Of a stretch of DNA of 64,000 nt, positions 45,693-54,917 are shown one piece after another. Every line of letters begins with the position of its first letter. Within the stretch, counting starts at the first letter, position 1. The notes under the pieces are model-generated. The model had not been told where the DNA came from and made no database searches. It worked only from the letters and a program-made list of their open reading frames with translations. A program made the position numbers and the translations under genes. This stretch comes from DASRJW01 sp964567755 (GTDB taxonomy: Bacteria; Krumholzibacteriota; Krumholzibacteriia; G020349025): contig CAZMNW010000004.1 in the NCBI GenBank assembly GCA_964567755.1, forward strand, positions 1-64,000, written 5' to 3'.

Positions 45693-48385
45693 CGCTCGTC
45701 CCCGGCACCCGGCTCGGTCCCTATGAGATCGCCTCCCCGCTCGGCGCCGGCGGCATGGGCGAGGTCTATCGTGCGCGCGACACGCGCCTCGGGCGCGAGG
45801 TCGCGATCAAAGTGCTGCCGCAACATCTCTCGTCGAGCCCCGAAGTGCGTGCGCGCTTCGAGCGTGAGGCGAAGACCGTCTCGGCGCTCAACCATCCTCA
45901 CATCTGTGTGCTGTTCGACGTCGGCCGCGAAGGTGACGTCGACTATCTCGTGATGGAGCTGGTGGAAGGCGAGACGCTCGCCGCGCGCCTGGCGAAGGGC
46001 GCGCTGCCGATGGCGGAGGTGGTGAAACTCGGCGTGCAGATCGCCGACGCGCTCGATCGCGCGCATCGCGCCGGCATCGTGCATCGTGATCTCAAGCCCG
46101 GTAACGTCATGCTGACGAAATCGGGCGCCAAGCTCATGGACTTCGGCCTGGCGCGCGCGACCGGTCTGGGAGGACCGCCTGCCAGCGGCGCGTCGATGAC
46201 CGCGCTCGCGCAATCACCCACGTTCGCGCAGCCGCTCACCGCGGAAGGAACCATCATCGGGACCTTCCAGTACATGTCCCCAGAGCAGCTCGAAGGCAAG
46301 GATGCCGATGCGCGATCGGACCTGTGGGCGCTGGGGTGCGTGTTCTACGAGATGGCGACGGGCCGTCGCGCGTTCGAGGGCAAGAGCCAGGCGTCGGTGA
46401 TCGGCGCGGTCATGCACGCCGAGCCGGCGCCGATCGCCACGCTCGCGCCGATGGCGCCGCCGGCACTCGATCGCTTGGTACGCCGCTGTCTCACCAAGGA
46501 CCCGGACGATCGCTGGCAGAGTGCGCGCGACATCGTTCACGAGCTGCAGTGGGTTGTCGAGTCGGGATCGCAGGCGGGCGCATCGGTTTCCGCAGCGCCC
46601 GCATCGAGCGCGACTCCGACGGCAGCGGTCAAAGGACGCTCACGTGCGCTCCTCGCGTGGGCAAGCCTGGCGACGCTCGCTTTCGTCGCCGCGCTCGTTG
46701 CGGTGCTCCTCGGCAACCGCGATGCGGTCGCGCCTGCGTCGGTCGAATTCACCCTCGAACCTCCCCCCGGCTACCGATTCGTACTTCCGGCCGATCCATC
46801 TCTTGCGCCCGACGGGCGCATGGTCGCGTGCGTCGTGCAAGACTCTTCCGGCACGCCGAAGCTGGCGATCCGGCCGCTCGACCGTGCCGAGGTTCGTATC
46901 CTGCCCGGAACCGACGGTGCTTCGCTCCCGTTCTGGTCCCCTGACGGGCGTTCGATCGGGTTCTTTTCCGCAGGCAAGCTGCGCAAGATCGGCCTCGACG
47001 GAACCGCGCCGCTCGTTCTCGCCGACGCGGAGGACGGCCGCGGCGGCGCGTGGTCCAAGAGCGGCACGATCCTTTTCGTTCCGACGGCGAGCGGTCCCGT
47101 GTACACGGTGCCCGCCTCGGGCGGAAACGCCGTCCAAGTCACGACGCTCGATTCCAGTCGCGGCGAGGTCGGTCACCGTTACCCATCCTTGCTCGAGGAC
47201 GGACGCCGCTTTCTCTACATCGCGTTCGGGAAGACTGGGAAACGCTGGCTTTGCAGCGGGAGTGTGGACGCAGGGCCGAGCCGCGTTCTCCGGGAAACCG
47301 AGATGGCCGCGCAGTGGTCCGTTCCGGGTTGGATCCTCACCGTGGAGCGCCGACGCGTGATGGCTCAACGCTTCGACGAGCGCGCCCTCGAGTTTGCGGG
47401 CACTGCGGTCGAGATCGCCCAGTGCGGCGGCACCCGGATGTACGGTCACGCCAACCTTGCGGCGTCTCACACCGGCACGCTCGTGTATCAACGCGAGATG
47501 AAACAAAAGACGGCGCTGCGTTGGTACGACGCCTCGGGTGTTCCAATCGGTGCACGAACACGCGCGATGGACACACCCAACGAAATCGTACTCGCCCCGG
47601 ACCAACGACAGGTGGCCATCACGCTCGCTGCGGACAACGACATCTGGTTGCTCGATCTGGAGCAATCGGTGCCAAGTCGGCTCACCTTCTTCAACGTTTC
47701 GAAGTTCTCGGGGATCTCTTCGCTGGCCTGGTCCCCGGACTCGAAGCGCCTCGCGTACACACTGGCGACCGGCGGCAGCGAAGTGATCCACGTCATTTCC
47801 GTCGAGACATCCGCCGATACCGCCCTCTTCGTCACCCCGGGTTTCTTCGCTGTGCCGCAGTCGTGGTCTCCGGATGGGCGCACGCTCGTCGCCTTCTGTT
47901 CCGATTCTCTGGGTGCATACGACATCTGGACGATTCCGGTTGATGCCCCAAAAGCCGTGTCGAGATACCTGGAAACACCCGACTACGAGTGGTCGGGAAC
48001 TCTCTCTCCGGATGGCCGCTGGTTGGCCTGTCTGACTGCGGTCACCGGCAAGTTGCAGATGAGGATCTACTCCTTCCCGAATCCCGGCGCGCGCTTCCAA
48101 CTCGTGCTCGACACCGAGCTGAGCGGCAAGACTCCGGCTTGGTCGGCGGATGGACGCACGCTGATCGTCGTCGACTCCAACCAGCGTGTCATCGCCGTCC
48201 CAATTCAGCTCGAAGGCGGCTTCCGCCAAGGCGAACCACGCGTCCTCTTCGAGCTGCCCCCAGGCTGCGCGCTCGTCGCAGCCGCCCCCGATCTACGCCG
48301 GTTCCTGGTGAGTGAGTCGGAGCCGCAATCCAACCCCGCGCCTCTCTGTGTGCTGACCGCATGGCCACAGCGTCTGGTGAAATGA
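45689..48385 (+). CDS. Membrane serine/threonine kinase with TolB/WD40-like propeller
   Basis: This 898-residue protein starts MTLVPGTRLGPYEIASPLGA at an ATG overlapping the kinase remnant's stop. Kinase motifs GAGGMGEVYRARD, VAIKVLP, HRDLKPGN, DFGLAR and GTFQYMSPEQLEG are intact. The membrane segment is near 319-340 (LLAWASLATLAFVAALVAVL), followed by propeller blades (FWSPDGRSIGFFSAGKLRKI, LSPDGRWLACLTAV). It is the closest relative in the window of the partial kinase at 1-550. Its stop overlaps the start of an L,D-transpeptidase gene, so kinase and wall enzyme are co-translated, which hints at a role in cell-envelope control. Confidence 0.95.
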   Translation: MTLVPGTRLGPYEIASPLGAGGMGEVYRARDTRLGREVAIKVLPQHLSSSPEVRARFEREAKTVSALNHPHICVLFDVGREGDVDYLVMELVEGETLAARLAKGALPMAEVVKLGVQIADALDRAHRAGIVHRDLKPGNVMLTKSGAKLMDFGLARATGLGGPPASGASMTALAQSPTFAQPLTAEGTIIGTFQYMSPEQLEGKDADARSDLWALGCVFYEMATGRRAFEGKSQASVIGAVMHAEPAPIATLAPMAPPALDRLVRRCLTKDPDDRWQSARDIVHELQWVVESGSQAGASVSAAPASSATPTAAVKGRSRALLAWASLATLAFVAALVAVLLGNRDAVAPASVEFTLEPPPGYRFVLPADPSLAPDGRMVACVVQDSSGTPKLAIRPLDRAEVRILPGTDGASLPFWSPDGRSIGFFSAGKLRKIGLDGTAPLVLADAEDGRGGAWSKSGTILFVPTASGPVYTVPASGGNAVQVTTLDSSRGEVGHRYPSLLEDGRRFLYIAFGKTGKRWLCSGSVDAGPSRVLRETEMAAQWSVPGWILTVERRRVMAQRFDERALEFAGTAVEIAQCGGTRMYGHANLAASHTGTLVYQREMKQKTALRWYDASGVPIGARTRAMDTPNEIVLAPDQRQVAITLAADNDIWLLDLEQSVPSRLTFFNVSKFSGISSLAWSPDSKRLAYTLATGGSEVIHVISVETSADTALFVTPGFFAVPQSWSPDGRTLVAFCSDSLGAYDIWTIPVDAPKAVSRYLETPDYEWSGTLSPDGRWLACLTAVTGKLQMRIYSFPNPGARFQLVLDTELSGKTPAWSADGRTLIVVDSNQRVIAVPIQLEGGFRQGEPRVLFELPPGCALVAAAPDLRRFLVSESEPQSNPAPLCVLTAWPQRLVK

Positions 48386-50070
48386 TGAGCATCGCAATCC
48401 AGCGCATCGATTTTTCTCGCGCACTGCGCGGCTTCGCGCATGCGGCGGTCTTCGCGGCCTTGGCCACTGGGCCGGCCCGTTCTCAAGACGGTCGCTCTTC
48501 CACCCAGTCACCCTCCCCGCTCCAGGTCGAGTCCGAATCTCCGTCCACGATCCTGCAGGCCCGGATCGATCAGATCCGCAACGGTGCCCCGGTGCGGATC
48601 GCAAGCGAAACTCTCGCTTCGATGGTCGTCCTCCCCGACTTCTACGAACGGCGCGGGTTCCAACTGGCTTGGGTCGAGACGCAATTGCGCACCGAGCTTC
48701 TCGAAGCGTTGCGCGCGAGCACGAACCACGGGCTCGATCCGCTCGATTACCACGTCGCTGCACTCGAAAAGCTCGTTCGCGAGCCCTCGACCCCCGAGAC
48801 CGACGCCGACTTCGACATGCTGGCGACCGACGGTGTCATCCGGCTCGCCTATCACTTGCGCTTCGGCAAAGTGGATGTCACCACCATCGACCCGGACTGG
48901 AACTTCCACCCCGACGTCGAAGCAGCGATCAGCGGCCCTCCAGCGCTCGCCCTGCAACAGATGATCGAGAATCGCTCTCTCGCTGCCGGGCTCGACGATC
49001 TGCGGCCGGCACACTGGATGTACGCCGCCCTCCAGCACGCTCTCGGGACCTACCGCGACATCGAAGCGACTGGGGGCTGGCGCAGCCTCCCCGAAGGGCC
49101 GTCGCTTCGGCTAGGCGCAACGGATCCACGCTTGCCGGCGCTGCGCGAGCGACTCGCGGTCGAGGGCGACCTCGTGTTGCAACCAGGCGACCCCATCGCC
49201 GTCTACGATTCGGTCCTCGTGACCGCCGTGCAACGTTTCCAAGAAAGGCACGGGCTGCATCCTGACGGAATCGTCGGGAAGGGCACCCTGCGTGCGCTCA
49301 ATGTGCCGGTCGCCACACGGATCTCCCAGCTGCGGTTGTCGCTCGAGCGCGGCAGGCTGCTCCTGCACGACCTGCCGGCGCGATTCGTGCTCGTCAACAT
49401 CCCGGCGTTCCGCGTCCACTATGTCGACGAGAATGCCGTCCCCTTCGCGTCGAAAGTGATCGTCGGCAAGCCGTTCACCAAGACGCCGATCTTCCGCGCG
49501 GAGATGACTTACGTCGTGCTCAACCCGTCCTGGACCATCCCGCCCGGGATCATGGAACGCGAGGTGATCCCGGGGATGCGCCGTGACCCAGACTATCTGG
49601 AAAAGAAGGGGTTCCAGCAGACCGGTGGCCAAGTCGTGCAGCCGCCCGGGCCGAACAACGCGCTGGGCCGCATCAAACTCATGTTCCCGAACCCACACCA
49701 CGTGTACCTGCACGACACGCCGCAACGAAACCTGTTCGCCAACGAAGCGCGGACTTTCAGCAGCGGCTGCATCCGCGTCGAGGACGTCGTGGATCTCGCC
49801 GTTCTGGTCATCGACGATCCCGAAAAGTGGTCGAGGGAAAAGGTGAAGGCAGCCATCGATACTGGTCGATCGTTGAACGTGACGCTGGCGCGCCGCATCC
49901 CGGTGCTCGTCACTTATTGGACCGCGGTCGCCGGTCCCGGTGACCAAAGCCCGCGTTTCTATGATGACGTGTACGAACGCGACCCAGCGTTCCTCGCAGC
50001 CCTCGACCGTCCGTTTCAGTTCCGTCCTGGGGTCGCGTCCCGGGCCGCCGCCGTTTCACGCGCGAGGTGA
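48382..50070 (+). CDS. L,D-transpeptidase, YcbB type
   Basis: This protein of about 562 residues has a signal sequence (FAHAAVFAALATGPARS), a scaffold domain (VVLPDFYERRGFQLAWVETQ, LDPLDYHVAAL), a peptidoglycan-binding module (VTAVQRFQERHGLHPDGIVG) and a YkuD catalytic domain. It would make 3-3 cross-links in peptidoglycan from the periplasm. The YkuD motif is HVYLHDTPQRNLF followed by FSSGCIRVED, with His444 and Cys463 by my count. IPGMRRDPDYLEKKGFQ is the usual YcbB-type substrate-capping segment. Start: ATG 48382 overlaps the kinase stop (ATGA); the adjacent ATG 48385 is equally possible. It ends overlapping the next gene. Confidence 0.95.
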   Translation: MMSIAIQRIDFSRALRGFAHAAVFAALATGPARSQDGRSSTQSPSPLQVESESPSTILQARIDQIRNGAPVRIASETLASMVVLPDFYERRGFQLAWVETQLRTELLEALRASTNHGLDPLDYHVAALEKLVREPSTPETDADFDMLATDGVIRLAYHLRFGKVDVTTIDPDWNFHPDVEAAISGPPALALQQMIENRSLAAGLDDLRPAHWMYAALQHALGTYRDIEATGGWRSLPEGPSLRLGATDPRLPALRERLAVEGDLVLQPGDPIAVYDSVLVTAVQRFQERHGLHPDGIVGKGTLRALNVPVATRISQLRLSLERGRLLLHDLPARFVLVNIPAFRVHYVDENAVPFASKVIVGKPFTKTPIFRAEMTYVVLNPSWTIPPGIMEREVIPGMRRDPDYLEKKGFQQTGGQVVQPPGPNNALGRIKLMFPNPHHVYLHDTPQRNLFANEARTFSSGCIRVEDVVDLAVLVIDDPEKWSREKVKAAIDTGRSLNVTLARRIPVLVTYWTAVAGPGDQSPRFYDDVYERDPAFLAALDRPFQFRPGVASRAAAVSRAR

Positions 50071-50780
50071 GAAGCCGCTTGACCAGTGCTTGGAATCGCA
50101 GCGCATCTCGCGTCATCGGCCTCCTGGCCGCGATCATCGGCATCCTGGGGGCGATGGCGGCTGCGATCCCTGCCGGGCGCGGCGCAGCGAGCGAGGCGCG
50201 CGGGGATGCTCCTGTACCGATGACCGTCCCAGGCCTTTCCCAACGCACGCTCGATTTGGCGCTGCGTGCCTATGCGCGCGCCCGAGCGCGGGGTGAGGTC
50301 GAGCGGCCGCTCGTTTCGATCATCGATTACGCGCTGCCCTCCACCGACAAACGTCTGTGGGTGCTCGATCTCGAGCGGGGGCAAGTGCTCTTCCACGAGC
50401 TCGTCGCCCACGGCAGGCGAAGTGGAGACAACGCAGCACAGGCGTTCTCGAACGTCGCCGGCAGCCATCAGTCTTCGCTCGGCGTGTTCCGGACCGGCGG
50501 CGATTATTGGGGCGAGCATGGAATGTCGCTTCGCCTCGAAGGGTTGGAGCGCGGGTGGAACGATCGCGCCACGGAGCGCGCCATCGTCCTGCACGGCGCG
50601 CCGTACGTCAGCGAACAGTTCGCCACACGCTTCGGCCGCATCGGTCGCAGTTTCGGCTGTCCCGCGGTGCGACCGGCGATCGCGGACAGCCTGATCCGCA
50701 CCATCCGCCACGGAACGTTGCTCTTCGCCTGTTATCCGGATTCCGCCTACGCCGCCGGCTCGGCCTACATCGCCCGGTGA
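50067..50780 (+). CDS. Murein L,D-transpeptidase catalytic-domain family protein
   Basis: This 237-residue protein starts with GTG 50067, overlapping the preceding stop (GTGA). The N-terminal hydrophobic segment (VIGLLAAIIGILGAMAAAIP) is a signal or anchor. The rest matches the small L,D-transpeptidase-like family: SIIDYALPSTDKRLWVLDLE, VAHGRRSGDNAAQAFSN, GSHQSSLGVFRTGG, IVLHGAPYVSEQ and GRSFGCPAVRP, with His176 and Cys198 as catalytic residues. It probably works on the same peptidoglycan substrate as its neighbour. It closes the kinase-LDT-LDT operon; no terminator is obvious before the convergent gene at 50908. Confidence 0.92.
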   Translation: MRSRLTSAWNRSASRVIGLLAAIIGILGAMAAAIPAGRGAASEARGDAPVPMTVPGLSQRTLDLALRAYARARARGEVERPLVSIIDYALPSTDKRLWVLDLERGQVLFHELVAHGRRSGDNAAQAFSNVAGSHQSSLGVFRTGGDYWGEHGMSLRLEGLERGWNDRATERAIVLHGAPYVSEQFATRFGRIGRSFGCPAVRPAIADSLIRTIRHGTLLFACYPDSAYAAGSAYIAR

Positions 50781-50907
50781 AATCGCGATTCAACCTGGAG
50801 CAGACGCGGCAGGCGCGATGGCCATCGCTCCCGGCCTCCGCCACGGTCCCTCCACAACGATGCTTCATGCGAAACTCTCGGGTCCAGTTGTCGATCTCCC
50901 CGTCGCA

Positions 50908-51354
50908 TCATTTCGAGTCGCAGATGGGGCAACCCTTGTCGAAGACGACACGCCAGCGGCCGTCATTTTCCAAGCGCCAGATGGAGCTGAACGTGCTGAT
51001 CTGCTTGCCTGCGGGGTCGCGAACGGGGCCACTGCTGATGGCGAGCGTGCCTGACTCGAGGACTTCGACAGACTCCGGCGCCCAGGAAAAAGGCGCCTGT
51101 TCGCCTTCGAAGAAACGTTTCCAGCCGGAGACCACCGCTACCTTCCCGCGCAGCACACCTTCCCTACTGAAGAACAGCGCCTCCTCGGCAACATGAGATT
51201 CGAAGGCGTCCAACTTTCGGTCGGCCATCGCTTTGGCGAATGCGGTTTCCGCAGCGTGCACTTGTGTGGCGAGCTCCGCATTCGTCGCACCCCAGGCGGC
51301 ACCCGCGGCGAGAACGGCAAGCAAGCACGGCAACGCGATCCACTTGGCTTTCAT
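50908..51354 (-). CDS. Secreted NTF2-like (DUF4440/SnoaL-type) protein
   Basis: This 148-residue protein has a signal peptide (MKAKWIALPCLLAVLAAGAA) and then an NTF2-like fold of the DUF4440 kind: AAETAFAKAMADRKLDAFES, FFSREGVLRGKVAVVSGWKR, STFSSIWRLENDGRWRVVFD. Such proteins bind small ligands or act as stress-response enzymes; no catalytic set can be assigned. It ends GCPICDSK, so a CxxC lies at the very C-terminus. ATG 51354 has GGAGG ten bases upstream; an in-frame TTG at 51360 is closer to it and cannot be excluded. It is convergent with the LDT operon. Confidence 0.85.
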   Translation of the reverse strand: MKAKWIALPCLLAVLAAGAAWGATNAELATQVHAAETAFAKAMADRKLDAFESHVAEEALFFSREGVLRGKVAVVSGWKRFFEGEQAPFSWAPESVEVLESGTLAISSGPVRDPAGKQISTFSSIWRLENDGRWRVVFDKGCPICDSK

Positions 51355-51568
51355 GAGCAATCACCCTCCAGTCCCAACGAACATCGATCCCGTACCCGCA
51401 TTTCAGACCTAATCTATCCGAAATGTCGGTTGTAATTCTCTACTTCCCCCCCTTGCCGGATGCCCTACGAGATCGGAGCGTCTTGGAAAGGGGCTTCTTG
51501 CCCCAGAGTTCTTTTTGCTTGTCCTTCGCGACCTCTCCAAGGCGCCAACACTGCGAAAGGTGCCGCTC

Positions 51569-54235
51569 ATGTCAATCCCGAACACTTGCCGCGCCGGAAC
51601 GCTGGCGGCGATCGCACGGGGGGTACTCGTACTCACCATCCTCGTGCCGGCTGCCCTCCACGCACGGCCACCCATCCGTTCCGATTTCTTCGCCACCTAC
51701 CCGATCGCTGTCGGCAGTAAGCTCGACGACCTGCCGAGCAAAACCAAGCACTGCGGCGTCTGCCACTATGACTTCAATGGCGGCGGGCCCAGGAACCCCT
51801 ACGGCCTCGGCATCGAAGTGGGCCGGAACAACGGCCTCACGAACGTGCAGTCGATCCTCGCCATCCAGAACGCCGACTCCGAGGGCGATGGCAGCAACAA
51901 TCTGGTCGAGATCACCGAGACCATTCTCTACACGAACACGCCGACCTTCCCTGGACTGCACAGCGGCAACGCGGGCTCGACTCTCAACATCCCGATGGCC
52001 GAAATCACTCCGTATCTCACGCCTGCCGGTGCGACCGACACCACGCCTCCCGTCGTCACGCTGAGTTACCCGACCGGCGGTGAGTCCCTCACCCCCAACA
52101 CGATCACCACCGTGACCTACTCGGCCAGCGACGCGAGCGGCATCGCCCGCATCGATGTCTCACTGTCCGACGACGGTGGCACGACCTGGAAACCGGTGGC
52201 GAAAAACCATGCGCCAGGCGGCACGTTCAATTGGTTCGTGCCCAACCTGCCGGGACCGGCAACGCTGCGTGTCGAGGCCTTCGACAACGCGGGCAATGCA
52301 GGCTCCGATGCAAGCGACGCCAACTTCACCATCTCTCCTGTGAGCGGCGGCCGAGTGCCGACGACGTTGCGCGATGTGGAGCTGGCAGGTACGCAACCAT
52401 TCCGCGGCGCCGTGCTGAACCAGCCCCAGGACTGCGCCACTTGCCACGGCAACTATGACCCCGCAAACGAGCCCTGGCAAACATGGAGAGGCAGCATGAT
52501 GGCGCAGGCCATGCGCGACCCGTTGTTCTTGGCGGCCCTCGCAGTGGCGGAGCAGGATGCGCCGGCGGTGGGAGATCTTTGTATCCGCTGTCACACGCCG
52601 GGCGGCTGGCAGGAGGGGCGCTCCACCGACACGAGCGGCGGCATGATGACTGCCAAGGACCGCGAGGGCATCCAGTGCGACTTTTGCCACCGCGCGGTGG
52701 ACCGCAACTACGTGGCCGGTGTGAGTCCCGCACAGGACGCAAATGTTCTCGCCGCGCTCGATGAGCTGCCGCAGCAGTACGGCAACGGGCAGTTCATCAA
52801 CGATGCGGCACCGCTCCGCCGCGGCCCGTTCGCCGACGCACAGGCCTCCCACGACTTCGTCGAGTCGCCGTTCCATCGCTCGTCGGACATTTGTGGCACC
52901 TGCCACGACGTCAGCAACCCGGTGTTCGTGGCGGTCGGGTCTGGCGACTACGCGCCGAACGTCTTCAACGACAAGCACCCGGACATGCAGGTGCGCAACA
53001 TGTTCCCCGTCGAACGCACGTTCAGCGAATGGTCGCAGAGCGAATACGCCACGACGGGTGTCTACGCACTGCAGTTCGCCGGCACCAAGCCGGATGGCAT
53101 GGTTTCCACCTGCCAGGACTGCCACATGCACGATGTGGATGCCCGCGGCTGCAACGAGAACGGATCACCGCGCCGACTCGACTTGCCGATGCACGATCTC
53201 ACGGGGGGCAACTATTTCATCCCGGACTTGCTGGCGGAGCTCTTCCCCACCGAGGTGAACACCGCGGCATTGCAGAGCGCCAAGCAGCGTGCCATCGGCA
53301 TGCTGCAGAAGGCGGCGACGATGACGCTCACGCCGCAGAACTTCGGTGTCGCCGTGCGCATCACCAACGAGACCGGTCACAAGCTGCCGTCGGGGTATCC
53401 GGAGGGCCGGCGCGTGTGGTTGAACGTCGTGGCACGCGACGCGAGCAGCGTTGTGGTATACGAATCGGGCGCCTACGATCCGAGCACGGGCGTGCTCACG
53501 CACGATCAAGATCTCAAGATCTACGAGATCCATGCGGGCTCGAGCCCGGCGCTGGCCGGCGCGCTCGGCATGCCAGCCGGCCCGTCGTTCCACTTCGTGC
53601 TGAGCGACACGGTGTTCATGGACAACCGCATCCCGCCGCGCGGCTTCACCAACGCGGGCTTCGCGGCGATCCAGTCACCGCCTGTCGACTACATCTACCC
53701 CGATGGGCAGTACTGGGACAACAGCGAATTCCGCCTGCCGCGGGAAGCAACTTCGGTGACCGTGACGCTCTACTACCAGTCGACGAGCAAGGAGTACGTC
53801 GAGTTCCTCCGCGACGAGAACGTGACGAACACCGCCGGGCAGGTCATGTACGACGCCTGGGTCGCGCATGGACGAGCGGCACCCGTGGTCATGCAGCAGA
53901 TGACCATCCCGGTGGATGTGACGGTGGATGTCGCCCAGGAAGGTTCTCTAGAAATTATCGCCGACGAGCTGGAACGCTCGGCGCCGAACCCGTTCAAAGC
54001 GGCAACGCGCATCGACTACGCCGTGGCAAAATCGACACCGGTGCGCATCGCCATCTACGACGTCCGCGGCCGGCAAGTGCGTGTCCTGATGGATGAAGTG
54101 CGCGGCCCGGGTCGCTATCACACCGATTGGAATGGCCGCGACGACTCGGGCAGCCAGGCACCGGCCGGCATCTACCTGGTGCATTACCAAACGGCGGATC
54201 GGACCTTCACGCAGCGCGTCGTTCGCATTCGCTGA
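51569..54235 (+). CDS. Secreted hexaheme c-type cytochrome with FlgD-like C-terminus
   Basis: This 888-residue protein has a signal peptide (RGVLVLTILVPAALHA). Six CxxCH haem-binding motifs are visible: CGVCH near the N-terminus, then CATCH, CIRCH, CDFCH, CGTCH and CQDCH. Between the first and second is an Ig-like stretch (TPPVVTLSYPTGGESLTPNT, VEAFDNAGNAGSDAS). The C-terminus is a FlgD-like Ig domain (RSAPNPFKAATRIDYAV, IAIYDVRGRQVRVLMDEVRG) as used for surface sorting. It probably carries electrons outside the cytoplasmic membrane, perhaps at the cell surface; donor and acceptor are unknown. ATG 51569 was chosen for the signal peptide and AAAGG upstream. A strong terminator follows. Confidence 0.92.
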   Translation: MSIPNTCRAGTLAAIARGVLVLTILVPAALHARPPIRSDFFATYPIAVGSKLDDLPSKTKHCGVCHYDFNGGGPRNPYGLGIEVGRNNGLTNVQSILAIQNADSEGDGSNNLVEITETILYTNTPTFPGLHSGNAGSTLNIPMAEITPYLTPAGATDTTPPVVTLSYPTGGESLTPNTITTVTYSASDASGIARIDVSLSDDGGTTWKPVAKNHAPGGTFNWFVPNLPGPATLRVEAFDNAGNAGSDASDANFTISPVSGGRVPTTLRDVELAGTQPFRGAVLNQPQDCATCHGNYDPANEPWQTWRGSMMAQAMRDPLFLAALAVAEQDAPAVGDLCIRCHTPGGWQEGRSTDTSGGMMTAKDREGIQCDFCHRAVDRNYVAGVSPAQDANVLAALDELPQQYGNGQFINDAAPLRRGPFADAQASHDFVESPFHRSSDICGTCHDVSNPVFVAVGSGDYAPNVFNDKHPDMQVRNMFPVERTFSEWSQSEYATTGVYALQFAGTKPDGMVSTCQDCHMHDVDARGCNENGSPRRLDLPMHDLTGGNYFIPDLLAELFPTEVNTAALQSAKQRAIGMLQKAATMTLTPQNFGVAVRITNETGHKLPSGYPEGRRVWLNVVARDASSVVVYESGAYDPSTGVLTHDQDLKIYEIHAGSSPALAGALGMPAGPSFHFVLSDTVFMDNRIPPRGFTNAGFAAIQSPPVDYIYPDGQYWDNSEFRLPREATSVTVTLYYQSTSKEYVEFLRDENVTNTAGQVMYDAWVAHGRAAPVVMQQMTIPVDVTVDVAQEGSLEIIADELERSAPNPFKAATRIDYAVAKSTPVRIAIYDVRGRQVRVLMDEVRGPGRYHTDWNGRDDSGSQAPAGIYLVHYQTADRTFTQRVVRIR

Positions 54236-54268
54236 TGCATTCGCGCGCTCCGAGCGAGTGCGCCCCAA

Positions 54269-54313
54269 GACCGCCGGAGGCCAGGCGACGCCCCGGCGGT
54301 CTCTTCGTTTCTT
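54269..54313 (+). terminator. Intrinsic terminator of the cytochrome gene
   Basis: GACCGCCGG (54269-54277) pairs perfectly with CCGGCGGTC (54293-54301) across a 15-base loop, followed by the T-rich CTTCGTTTCTT. It lies 34 bases after the cytochrome stop. Confidence 0.85.
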
Positions 54314-54543
54314 GGAAGCTTTGGCTCACAACCATCGAACCTCTGGATAAGCCCCCGCCCACAAACGGCCCAAACTACTCGAGTCCAGAACAGGCTCATG
54401 CGGCGTTGGACGAGTCATGTACACTGGCGAGGACCTGGGCTGCGGGAGGGAAGGCTCTGCCAAAACGCGAGTGGCCGACCTGGTGGGCGTGGGAGATCGT
54501 GCAAAGCCCGCACCTGTATAAGCGCGCCGTTTGGGAGTAACGA
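54314..54543 (+). other. Gap with a possible toxin-gene remnant before a DUF2283-like gene
   Basis: The frame ending at TAA 54540 reads WWAWEIVQSPHLYKRAVWE over its last 19 codons, resembling the start of DUF4258-type proteins (WDWEI.LSPH..KRM). It stops where the rest of that domain should begin. No start codon with a ribosome-binding site is evident. The resemblance is weak and may be chance; nothing else supportable lies here. Confidence 0.25.
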
Positions 54544-54813
54544 GTGAAAGAACCATTCCTCGAGATCACGTTCCGTCATGGCCGACCTTTCGCTGCTTAT
54601 TTCTACTTGCCTCGGCGCGCCAATGAAAAGAGCTACCGCACCCGGATGGCCGAACCTGGCCTCGTCATCGACTTCAATCGCGCTGGCCGTGCCATCGGCA
54701 TCGAAATCACTGCACCCGCTGAGCTGACCCTCTCGCAGTTCAATCGGGTACTCCGCGATGTTGGCGCTGCCCCAATCAAGCGCGCAGAGCTCGCTCCGCT
54801 CCTGGCTGCGTAG
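54544..54813 (+). CDS. DUF2283-like small protein
   Basis: This 89-residue protein starts with GTG (MKEPFLEITFRHGRPFAAYF). The middle (GLVIDFNRAGRAIGIEITAP) has the LVIDxDxxGxxxGIEI signature seen in DUF2283 and its relatives. The C-terminal LTLSQFNRVLRDVGAAPIKR extends beyond the minimal family. Its role is unknown; such proteins often accompany DUF4258 partners, and a possible fragment of one lies immediately upstream. Confidence 0.75.
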   Translation: MKEPFLEITFRHGRPFAAYFYLPRRANEKSYRTRMAEPGLVIDFNRAGRAIGIEITAPAELTLSQFNRVLRDVGAAPIKRAELAPLLAA

Positions 54814-54917
54814 ACACCGCCAGCCTGGCATGTACGGAATACCGCAGAATTCATTACTAATAGACACGTCGGCCGGCGAATGGCGCGTTCGTCCACCTGT
54901 CATCCACGCCCTTTCCC

